Below, in pieces: positions 57,859-64,000 of a stretch of 64,000 bases of DNA. Origin of the DNA: Rhodoferax lacus (GTDB taxonomy: Bacteria; Pseudomonadota; Gammaproteobacteria; Burkholderiales; Burkholderiaceae_C); contig NZ_QFZK01000010.1 in NCBI RefSeq assembly GCF_003415675.1, positions 62,001 to 126,000 of the forward strand. Reading direction: 5' to 3'. The stretch's first letter is position 1. Every line of letters starts with the position of its first letter. A program made the translations under genes and the position numbers. The notes under the pieces were generated by a model, which was given only the letters and a program-made list of their open reading frames with translations, did no database searches and was not told the origin of the DNA.

Positions 57859-58083
57859 TCACGCCAGCCTGGCTCGTACACGCGCCAGGGCGCTTGCTCC
57901 ATGGACCATGGCAACTTTGCCGATTTGCACGTCGGCCCGGCGCTGCTGGGCCAAATCCATCCAGGCCTTTTGGGCATCCGATTTCGGCTCAAAGCTGGCA
58001 ATCAGCAACTCCAGCAACCGGGCACGCTCTTCTGCTGGCAAGTCCAGCATTTCGGCTGCAAGATCGTGTGCCTGCGTAGTCAT
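57859..58083 (-). CDS. Orphan addiction-module antitoxin-like protein
   Basis: 74 residues. DLAAEMLDLPAEERARLLELLIASFEP and KAWMDLAQQRRADVQIGKV match the short addiction-module component family normally followed by a RelE/ParE toxin. Here the next sequence downstream is the convergent PIN gene, so the toxin is absent. ATG 58083 has an AGGAG-like upstream; the longer frame from 58122 was rejected. Confidence 0.72.
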   Translation of the reverse strand: MTTQAHDLAAEMLDLPAEERARLLELLIASFEPKSDAQKAWMDLAQQRRADVQIGKVAMVHGASALARVRARLA

Positions 58084-58179
58084 ACGTTCTCCTGTGATGA
58101 AGGTATTCCAAGCATGCCACAAGTGGGTGTTGTCGATCGGTGTGCCATGGCCGTCTGCCGGGTTTCGCCATGCGCCGCC

Positions 58180-59829
58180 TCAAGCCGCCAAGGCCAGCGC
58201 CTCTTCCCCCTGCAACAGGAAACTTCCCGCCGCCGCGCGTGGCCAGCTGGTGCGGTAGATCAGGGGCAGGGCCTGCAGGTCGCTCTCCAGCAGGGCGCGG
58301 TCCGGCAGCTGGGTGAGGATCAGTTGCGCCAGCGAGCGCACGGTCTGGTCGGCGGAGCGGCGCACGATGTGGTGGGCGGTAATCTGGTTGGGGTGTTCGA
58401 TGCCGGCGGCCTGCACCAGCTCCAGCAGCGCGTGCAGGGTCTGCTGGTGGAAGTTGTAGACGCGGGTGGCCTTGTCTTCCACCACCAGCGACTGCTGGCG
58501 CTGCGGGTCTTGCGTGGCCACACCGGTGGGGCAGCGTCCGGTGTGGCAGGTCTGCGCCTGCAGGCAGCCCAGGGCGAACATGAAGCCGCGCGCGCTGTTG
58601 CACCAGTCGGCACCCAGGGCCATGAGGCGGGCAATGTCGAATGCGCTGGTGACCTTGCCGGCCGCGCCGATCTTGATGCGGTCACGCAGGCCCACGCCAC
58701 GCAGCGTGTTGTGTACCAGCAGCAGGCCTTCCTGGAGTGGTGAGCCCACGTGGTCGGTGAACTCCACGGGGGCAGCACCGGTGCCGCCTTCGGCGCCATC
58801 GACCACGATGAAGTCTGGCGTGATGCCGGTGGCCAGCATGGCCTTGACCATCGCAAACCACTCCCAAGGGTGGCCTATGCAGAGTTTGAAGCCGGTGGGC
58901 TTGCCGCCCGAGAGGGTGCGCAGCTTGTCGATGAAATACATCATCTCCACCGGGGTGGAAAAGGCGCTGTGCGAGGCCGGTGACACGCAGTCCACGCCTT
59001 CGGGCACGCCGCGCGCTGCGGCAATCTCGGCGGTAACCTTGGGGCCGGGCAGCACGCCGCCGTGGCCGGGCTTGGCGCCCTGGCTGAGTTTGATTTCAAT
59101 CAGCTTGACCTGCGGGTCACAGGCATTGGCGGCAAATTTGTCGGCGTTGAAGCTGCCATCCGTATTGCGGCAGCCGAAGTAGCCTGAGGCAATCTCCCAG
59201 ACCAGGTCGCCGCCGTTTTTGCGGTGGTGGGCCGATATGGAGCCCTCGCCCGTGTCGTGCGCAAAGTTGCCGCGTTTGGCTCCGGCATTGAGTGACTGGA
59301 TGGCATTGGCGCTGAGGGCCCCAAAGCTCATGGCCGAGATGTTGAACACGCTGGCGCTGTAGGGCTGGGCACGGCCTGCACCGATGGTGATGCGAAAGTC
59401 ATGCGAGTCCAGCCGGGTGGGCGCCACCGAGTGGTTCATCCATTCATAGCCATCGGCATGCACGTCCATCTGCGTGCCAAAGGGACGCTTGTCCACCTGC
59501 GCCTTGGCGCGCTGGTAGACCAGCGAGCGCTGCGCCCGCGAGAAGGGCGAGGCGTCGTTGTCGGCCTCGAAAAAATACTGGCGGATCTCCGGGCGGATGG
59601 ATTCCAGCGCAAAGCGGATGTGGCCTATGACGGGATAGTTGCGCAGGATGGAGCGTTTTTTTTGCCTCAGGTCATACACGCCCACAGCCACCAGCACACC
59701 CGAGAGCAGCAGGGCAGCCCCGCCCACCCCAAACACCAGCAGGCTGAAAGCGCTGAGTGCCAGGGCCAGGCAGCACAGGCCAAAGGCCAGGTAGCGGGTG
59801 GGAAAGAATTTATCCAGGGTGTCAATCAT
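58180..59829 (-). CDS. FMN-binding glutamate synthase-family protein
   Basis: 549 residues. Two N-terminal transmembrane segments (about 12-55) precede a glutamate-synthase-like (beta/alpha)8 domain with FNISAMSFGALSANAI, KPGHGGVLPG, FIVVDGAEGGTGAAP and the iron-sulfur motif CLQAQTCHTGRCPTGVAT. It resembles the central FMN domain of GltB without the amidotransferase, a family probably acting as a membrane-linked FMN oxidoreductase. AAGGAG lies before ATG 59829. True substrates unknown. Confidence 0.87.
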   Translation of the reverse strand: MIDTLDKFFPTRYLAFGLCCLALALSAFSLLVFGVGGAALLLSGVLVAVGVYDLRQKKRSILRNYPVIGHIRFALESIRPEIRQYFFEADNDASPFSRAQRSLVYQRAKAQVDKRPFGTQMDVHADGYEWMNHSVAPTRLDSHDFRITIGAGRAQPYSASVFNISAMSFGALSANAIQSLNAGAKRGNFAHDTGEGSISAHHRKNGGDLVWEIASGYFGCRNTDGSFNADKFAANACDPQVKLIEIKLSQGAKPGHGGVLPGPKVTAEIAAARGVPEGVDCVSPASHSAFSTPVEMMYFIDKLRTLSGGKPTGFKLCIGHPWEWFAMVKAMLATGITPDFIVVDGAEGGTGAAPVEFTDHVGSPLQEGLLLVHNTLRGVGLRDRIKIGAAGKVTSAFDIARLMALGADWCNSARGFMFALGCLQAQTCHTGRCPTGVATQDPQRQQSLVVEDKATRVYNFHQQTLHALLELVQAAGIEHPNQITAHHIVRRSADQTVRSLAQLILTQLPDRALLESDLQALPLIYRTSWPRAAAGSFLLQGEEALALAA

Positions 59830-59882
59830 GCGGGTCTCCTTGGGCGCGACAATAGCAGCCAACCCCCTGTTTTGCCCAGCCC

Positions 59883-60725
59883 ATGACCCAAAATACCTTG
59901 CCCCCTGCCGACGATGCAGCAACTCCCCTGTCCGCAGTCTCGTTGAGCCCGGAAGAGTTCGACGAAATCGACACCATCCTGGACGACCTGCGCCAGCGCT
60001 TTGAAGAGACACCGCAGTGGGAATTCTGCGAAGGCTTTATGGCCGCGCTGATCGTATGCCGCCGCGCCATACCGCAGGCGGAATACTTGGCGGTGCTGCT
60101 GGACAGTGGTGAGGATTCCGACGATGCAGCGAGCGGGTCAGGCAAACCCTTGGGTGCTTTTGCCAACGCCGCGCAGGAGACGCGTTTTCTGGAGCTCTGG
60201 CAGCGCCGCTGGACCGATATCGAGCAAGGCCTGGCCGCCGACATCAAGAGTCTGGATGATGAGCGCGCTTACCACCCCGAGGTGATGGACGTGCGCGGCG
60301 CCGTGGCCGCCCTGCCCGAAGAAGAGCGCGCCGCCATGGCCGACGAGGTGCTGCCTTCTTTCGCCCAGGTCTGGGCCGTGGGCTTCATGTACGCGGTGGA
60401 AAACTGGCCTGACGAATGGGCGCCGCCACGCGACAAGGAAGCCCGCAAGTGGCTGGACGATGCCTTGCAGAGCCTGGTGGCCCTGACCGAAGACGATGAA
60501 GACGAGCCCACGCTCTCGGTGTTTGATGACGAGGGCGTGCCCACCGTCAGTGTGAGCCGCTTCAACGCCTTTGCCGACGCCGTCTGGGCCATCTACGACC
60601 TGCGCGAAATGTGGTGCAACATCGGCCCGCGCGTGGAGACACTGCACAAAGAGGCGCTACCCGGCCGCAATGACCCCTGCCATTGCGGCAGTGGCAAGAA
60701 GTTCAAGAAGTGCCACGGAGTCTGA
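59883..60725 (+). CDS. UPF0149/YecA-family protein with C-terminal SEC-C motif
   Basis: 280 residues. The N-terminal helical domain (EEFDEIDTILDDL, WEFCEGFMAALIVCRR) is the YecA/UPF0149 type and the C-terminus is a SEC-C zinc motif, PGRNDPCHCGSGKKFKKCHG, as at the end of SecA. Probably a zinc-binding accessory protein; the role is not known. A strong two-way terminator follows. Confidence 0.87.
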   Translation: MTQNTLPPADDAATPLSAVSLSPEEFDEIDTILDDLRQRFEETPQWEFCEGFMAALIVCRRAIPQAEYLAVLLDSGEDSDDAASGSGKPLGAFANAAQETRFLELWQRRWTDIEQGLAADIKSLDDERAYHPEVMDVRGAVAALPEEERAAMADEVLPSFAQVWAVGFMYAVENWPDEWAPPRDKEARKWLDDALQSLVALTEDDEDEPTLSVFDDEGVPTVSVSRFNAFADAVWAIYDLREMWCNIGPRVETLHKEALPGRNDPCHCGSGKKFKKCHGV

Positions 60726-60740
60726 TGGACCAGGCCACAA

Positions 60741-60768
60741 AAAAACCCACCGTCGGGTGGGTTTTTTT
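60741..60768. terminator. Bidirectional intrinsic terminator
   Basis: CCCACC/GGTGGG stem (60746-60751, 60756-60761) flanked by A-run and T-run, so it works for both convergent genes. Confidence 0.85.
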
Positions 60769-60783
60769 GTGGGCCGATGCGGC

Positions 60784-61368
60784 CTAAAACTTGTAGCCCG
60801 CAGTCAGTGCAAAGACGCTGGACTTGAGCTTGTCGGTTTGGCCCGGCATACTGCTGCGGTCGTTGTACTGGTCCACCATGTACTCGGCCTGACCGAACCA
60901 GTTCTTGCCAAACAGGGCCTGCACACCCAGGCCGTACCCCCAGCCGTTGTCAAAGCTCAGCGAGCTTCCTGTGGAGTTTTGCAGACTGGCATTCAGGTAA
61001 GCCAGCTTTGCATAGCCCATCCAGCCCTTTGTGAAGACATAGCCCGGCGCAACATACAGCGAATAGCCGTCTTTCAGTTTTTTCTGGTTGGCGCCAAAGG
61101 TACCTGCCTTGAGATCACCCAGATTGGCAGTGCCACCGAAGCCGACCACGAACGTATTGTTCACCGCCATGTTGTATTGAAGCTGCAGCACCGCGTTGTT
61201 GTCGGTGTTGCTGGCATTGGTGGACGTGCCCGTCACCACTTCGCTGGTGGTGTCTGCAGAAGTCACGCCAAGCCCAACGCTAAAGCCTTCAAAGTTGTTG
61301 GCCTGTGCATGCGCCAAAGGTGTGACCAAAGCTGCCGCTGTGGCAATAGCGGTTAGTAGTTTTCTCAT
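60784..61368 (-). CDS. Outer-membrane beta-barrel protein (paralogue B)
   Basis: 194 residues: signal peptide (cleaved after PLAHA), glycine/aromatic-rich strands and a terminal AGYKF. It is a paralogue of 28-639, sharing the FEG start, the GYGLG-Q strand and PGQ-x3-KSS before the last strand. Located between the terminator and a LysR gene. No ligand can be named; porin-like or adhesin roles are possible. Confidence 0.8.
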   Translation of the reverse strand: MRKLLTAIATAAALVTPLAHAQANNFEGFSVGLGVTSADTTSEVVTGTSTNASNTDNNAVLQLQYNMAVNNTFVVGFGGTANLGDLKAGTFGANQKKLKDGYSLYVAPGYVFTKGWMGYAKLAYLNASLQNSTGSSLSFDNGWGYGLGVQALFGKNWFGQAEYMVDQYNDRSSMPGQTDKLKSSVFALTAGYKF

Positions 61369-61498
61369 GCGGATCTCCAGTTAAACAGGTCGATGAAAGA
61401 GCAGCCCCGGCACGACCCGCTGGGACTGTCTTGCATCATGGAGGGACCGACTTTCAGGAGTTTGATAAATATCCAATTCGCAGCGCGCACCCGTGGAC

Positions 61499-62398
61499 TT
61501 AAATCAAGTCGGGCAGACTCTTTGCCAGAAAGTCATACACCGCGCGGATGCGCCGGTTGGTGCGGATCTCGCGGTGCACGGCCAGCCACATGGGCAGAGG
61601 TGGAATCTGCAACTGCCCAACCAGCACAGCCAGCACCTGCGGGTCGGTGCGCAGCATGTATTCGGCAGCAAAGCCCACGCCCACGGCAGCCCGCACGGCC
61701 TGCCACTGCACCACAAAGTCATCGCAGCGCAAAGCAAACTGCGTGCGCGCCACCGGGTGGCCCAGCGCCTTGAAGCCGTCCAGGATGGCGGTGTCGGTAT
61801 CACTGCCGATCAGCGTGTGGGCCAGCAGGTCGCTGGGTTGGCGCAGGGCCGGGTGGCGCGCCAGATAGTCCTTGTGGGCACAGACGCACAGGCGCACCGC
61901 GCCCAACTTGCGGGCCACCAGGGTGGACTGGTCGGGGCGCAGCATGCGGATGGCAATGTCGGCCTCACGCCGCAGCAGGTTGCTGACCTGGTTGCTGGCC
62001 ACCAGCTCCACCTGGATCTCAGGCAGAGCCTGCCGCATCTGGGCCAGCACCGGGGGCAGCAGGAAGGCTGCCACCGGCCCGCTGGCGGTGATGCGCACCG
62101 TGCCGGCGGTCTGCGCCTGCGCGCCCGACAGGGTGCGTGCCAGCTCCTGGGCGCCCGACTCCATGGCGCGCGCGCTTTGCGCCAGCTGTGTACCCACGGC
62201 CGTGGGCACCAGGCCGCGCCCGGTGCGCTCAAACAGCACCACGCCGAGCTGGCCTTCCAGTTCGGCAATATGCCGACCCACGGTGGGCTGGCTGCTGCGC
62301 AGCACACGTGCGGCCCCCAGCAGGCTGCCGTGGTCGAGCGCGGCCAGGAAGGAGCGGGCCAGGTTCCAGTCAAAGCCGTGGTGGGGGGAGCTTGCCAT
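61499..62398 (-). CDS. LysR-family transcriptional regulator
   Basis: 299 residues from ATG 62398. Helix-turn-helix at about 18-45 (GSLLGAARVLRSSQPTVGRHIAELEGQLG), effector domain thereafter (VRITASGPVAAFLLPPVL). Divergent from the epimerase gene, the usual layout for a regulator of its neighbour. The very long upstream frame to 63607 is antisense to the epimerase and was rejected. Inducer unknown. Confidence 0.88.
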   Translation of the reverse strand: MASSPHHGFDWNLARSFLAALDHGSLLGAARVLRSSQPTVGRHIAELEGQLGVVLFERTGRGLVPTAVGTQLAQSARAMESGAQELARTLSGAQAQTAGTVRITASGPVAAFLLPPVLAQMRQALPEIQVELVASNQVSNLLRREADIAIRMLRPDQSTLVARKLGAVRLCVCAHKDYLARHPALRQPSDLLAHTLIGSDTDTAILDGFKALGHPVARTQFALRCDDFVVQWQAVRAAVGVGFAAEYMLRTDPQVLAVLVGQLQIPPLPMWLAVHREIRTNRRIRAVYDFLAKSLPDLI

Positions 62399-62441
62399 GG
62401 TGGTATTCAAAAATGCATGTCTGCTATGGATATTTATGCAA

Positions 62442-62470
62442 TTGTGGAGTGGGTCGTACCTTTCGACAAT
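62442..62470 (+). promoter_or_regulatory. Promoter of the epimerase-like gene
   Basis: TTGTGG (62442-62447), 17 bp, GACAAT (62465-62470). Start predicted near 62477, exactly at an in-frame ATG; a second ATG at 62501 has GGAGAG before it. Confidence 0.55.
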
Positions 62471-62500
62471 GCCTGCATGCAACACACATTGGAGAGCACC

Positions 62501-63556
62501 ATGGCAGAAACCGTTTTGATACTGGGCGCGCGTGGCCGCTTTGGCCTGGCCGCCGCACGCGCCTTTGCCGATGCCGGCTGGCAGGTGCTGGCCCACAGAC
62601 GCCTGGGGGCCAAAGTACCGCACGAGGCCGCAGGGGATACGCGCATTGAATGGCTGCAGGCCGATGTGCATGACACGGCCAGCCTGGCGGACGCCGCACG
62701 GGCGCTGTCCCAGGGCCGGGGCATTGCCGTGGTGGTCCATGCCCTCAGCCCGGCTTATACCGATGCGGCCTGGAAGCAGCAGGCGCTGCCCATGGCAGAG
62801 GCGGCGCTGGACCTGTGCCGGGTACTGGACGCCACGCTGATGCTTCCAGGCAACATCTACAACTTTGGCGCGGATATGCCCGAAGACCTGCATGAAGACA
62901 CGCCGCAGAATGCCCGCAGCATCAAGGGCCAGATCCGCATCGGCATGGAGGAGCAGCTGCGCCGCAGCGGCGTGCGCAGCATCGTGCTGCGCGCCGGCAA
63001 CTTCTTTGGCAGTGGCAAGGGCACCTGGTTTGACCAGTCCATCGTCAAGGACATTGCCCGGGGCGTGTTCACCTATCCGGGGCCGCTGGATGTGGCCACG
63101 GCCTGGGCCTATCTGCCCGACCTGGCCCAAACCTTTGTGGCGCTTGCGGGCAAGCGTGCGCAACTCCGGCCCTTCGAGGTGCTGCACTTTGCCGGCCACA
63201 GCCTCACGGCGCGCCAATGGCTGGAGGTGCTGACCCCGCTGGCGCAGGCCCAGGGTTGGGTGCCGCCCGGGCAGGGCGTGCACTACAAAAGCCTGCCTTG
63301 GGGTCTGATCCGGCTGGGCAGCTGGTTCGTTCCGACCTGGGCAGGCCTGCTGGAGTTGCGCTACCTGTGGGACAGGCCGCACCGTCTGGACAACCGTGCA
63401 CTGCGCGCGCTGCTGGGCACCGAGCCCCACACCGCGCTGGATGTGGCAACCGGCCGGGCCCTGCAGGATCTGGGCCTGATGGCGCGGGGGCGGCTCGGCA
63501 GCGCGGCAGTGCGGGAGCCCATGCAAGGCGAGGGTGTGAACGCTGCCCGGCTGTGA
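62501..63556 (+). CDS. NAD(P)-dependent epimerase/dehydratase-like protein
   Basis: 351 residues. Rossmann start VLILGARGRFGLAAARAF, then PGNIYNFGADMPEDLHEDTP and GEEQLRR, IVLRAGNFFGSGKGTWF in the extended-SDR manner; the usual catalytic YxxxK is not evident, so an atypical SDR. ATG 62501 has GGAGAG at six bases; the earlier ATG 62477 coincides with the predicted transcription start and could give eight extra residues. Probably controlled by the divergent LysR gene. Confidence 0.82.
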   Translation: MAETVLILGARGRFGLAAARAFADAGWQVLAHRRLGAKVPHEAAGDTRIEWLQADVHDTASLADAARALSQGRGIAVVVHALSPAYTDAAWKQQALPMAEAALDLCRVLDATLMLPGNIYNFGADMPEDLHEDTPQNARSIKGQIRIGMEEQLRRSGVRSIVLRAGNFFGSGKGTWFDQSIVKDIARGVFTYPGPLDVATAWAYLPDLAQTFVALAGKRAQLRPFEVLHFAGHSLTARQWLEVLTPLAQAQGWVPPGQGVHYKSLPWGLIRLGSWFVPTWAGLLELRYLWDRPHRLDNRALRALLGTEPHTALDVATGRALQDLGLMARGRLGSAAVREPMQGEGVNAARL

Positions 63557-63603
63557 AGTCAGGCGGACGGTGTGCCAAAAATCCAGAACAGCCTGCGCAC
63601 AAA

Positions 63604-63635
63604 GCACAACAGCCGGCGGATGCCGGCTGTTGTGC
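63604..63635. terminator. 14-bp hairpin between convergent genes
   Basis: GCACAACAGCCGGC/GCCGGCTGTTGTGC with a GGAT loop. No T-run, but a very stable stem between the epimerase and TRAP genes. Confidence 0.6.
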
Positions 63636-63658
63636 GTCTGCAGGGACTACTGCTCAGC

Positions 63659-64000
63659 TCACATGACGCCCAGCATGCGCGGGAACCAGGTGGACAGGCC
63701 AGGCCAGTAGGTCACCACGCCCAGGAAGCCCAGCATGGCCAGCAGCCACGGCCATACCGCCACGGTGAGCTCGGTAATGCCCATCTTGGTGATGCCGGAG
63801 GCCACGTACAGGTTCAGTCCCACAGGCGGGTGGCACATGCCCACTTCCATGTTCACCACCATGATGATGCCGAAGTGCACCGGGTCAATGCCCAGCTTCA
63901 TGGCCACCGGGAACAGGATGGGGGCGAAGATCAGCACAATGCTGGACGGCTCCATGAAGTTGCCCGCCAGGAGCAGGATCACGTTCACGGCCAGCAGGAA
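63659..64000 (-). CDS. TRAP transporter large permease (DctM), C-terminal part
   Basis: Partial: the visible 114 codons are the 3' end, the gene continuing beyond the right edge of the window. NFMEPSSIVLIFAPILFPVAMKLGIDPVHFG and MEVGMCHPPVGLNLYVASG are DctM-family marks, and hydrophobic segments fill the rest. TRAP systems import C4-dicarboxylates and other organic acids with sodium, using a periplasmic binding protein. The partner genes are outside the window. Confidence 0.92.
   Translation of the reverse strand, partial: FLLAVNVILLLAGNFMEPSSIVLIFAPILFPVAMKLGIDPVHFGIIMVVNMEVGMCHPPVGLNLYVASGITKMGITELTVAVWPWLLAMLGFLGVVTYWPGLSTWFPRMLGVM

Noticed and set aside
57838-57915. A 23-codon frame (MEQAPWRVYEPGW...) downstream in another frame of the orphan antitoxin gene
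   Set aside because: Considered as a toxin remnant, but it is too short and lies inside the antitoxin coding region.
61493-63556. Long plus-strand frame extending the epimerase gene upstream by over 330 codons
   Set aside because: The extension is antisense to the LysR gene; the family start, promoter and ribosome site are at 62477-62501.

Overview
The window is chromosomal DNA of a GC-rich betaproteobacterium of the order Burkholderiales, most likely a member of the Comamonadaceae of the Rhodoferax/Polaromonas/Curvibacter type. This is inferred from gene orders typical of that group (recG-oxyR-ubiA, lptA-lptB-rpoN, argS-SPOR-dsbA), from the betaproteobacterial DUF3567 and PhaM proteins, and from the intergenic repeats. 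No rRNA, tRNA, CRISPR array, transposase or integrase was recognised. The last gene, a TRAP permease, runs off the right edge.

Layout. 1-14.1 kb is a stress and storage block: an outer-membrane barrel, Hsp20, a MacAB-like exporter, cyclopropane fatty acid synthase, two BON-domain proteins, a flavodoxin, a lipoprotein, PHA synthase, acetoacetyl-CoA reductase, a ribonucleotide-reductase-like protein and a phasin-like protein. 14.1-16.7 kb is a tight glcD-lrgA-lrgB operon. 16.7-19.2 kb is an accessory segment with a DUF6402-like protein, a small membrane protein and a truncated gene. 19.2-27.3 kb is housekeeping (LysR, psd, ilvD, marC, a DksA-like protein). 27.4-31.5 kb holds a PqqU/YncD-like receptor divergent from a sorbosone-dehydrogenase-like propeller and a cytochrome c. 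31.7-35.5 kb has phaM, a FIST sensor and a chemoreceptor, followed by two unusual hairpin elements. 35.9-46.2 kb has tgt, a VapBC-type pair, a kinase-ATPase fusion, a CBS protein, queA, recG, a DMT transporter, oxyR and ubiA. 46.2-60.8 kb has phoD, a PsiF protein, argS, dsbA, lptA-lptB, rpoN, an RNA methyltransferase, a PIN protein, an orphan antitoxin, a glutamate-synthase-like protein and a SEC-C protein. The end has a second barrel protein, a LysR/epimerase pair and the partial TRAP permease.

The most interesting system is the first block. Five 14-bp sites of the form TTGCG-N4-CGCAA (one or three mismatches in two of them) lie in its promoter regions. In each, a plausible -10 hexamer lies 21-22 bp from the box, in both directions at three divergent regions. 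That is the geometry of a class II promoter activated by a Crp/Fnr-family protein. One operon in this set encodes a class II ribonucleotide reductase homologue whose radical cysteine and catalytic glutamate are replaced (NPGGS for NPCGE) while the redox-pair cysteines are kept. It is translationally coupled to acetoacetyl-CoA reductase through a TTG start. A canonical FNR box, TTGAT-N4-ATCAA, precedes the DksA-like gene.

Other notable points are the two hairpin elements with conserved internal loops and covarying stems behind the chemoreceptor gene, the probable PQQ uptake and oxidation module, the glycolate oxidase/LrgAB operon, three 90-bp repeats abutting the rpoN start codon, and about seven genes that look leaderless.
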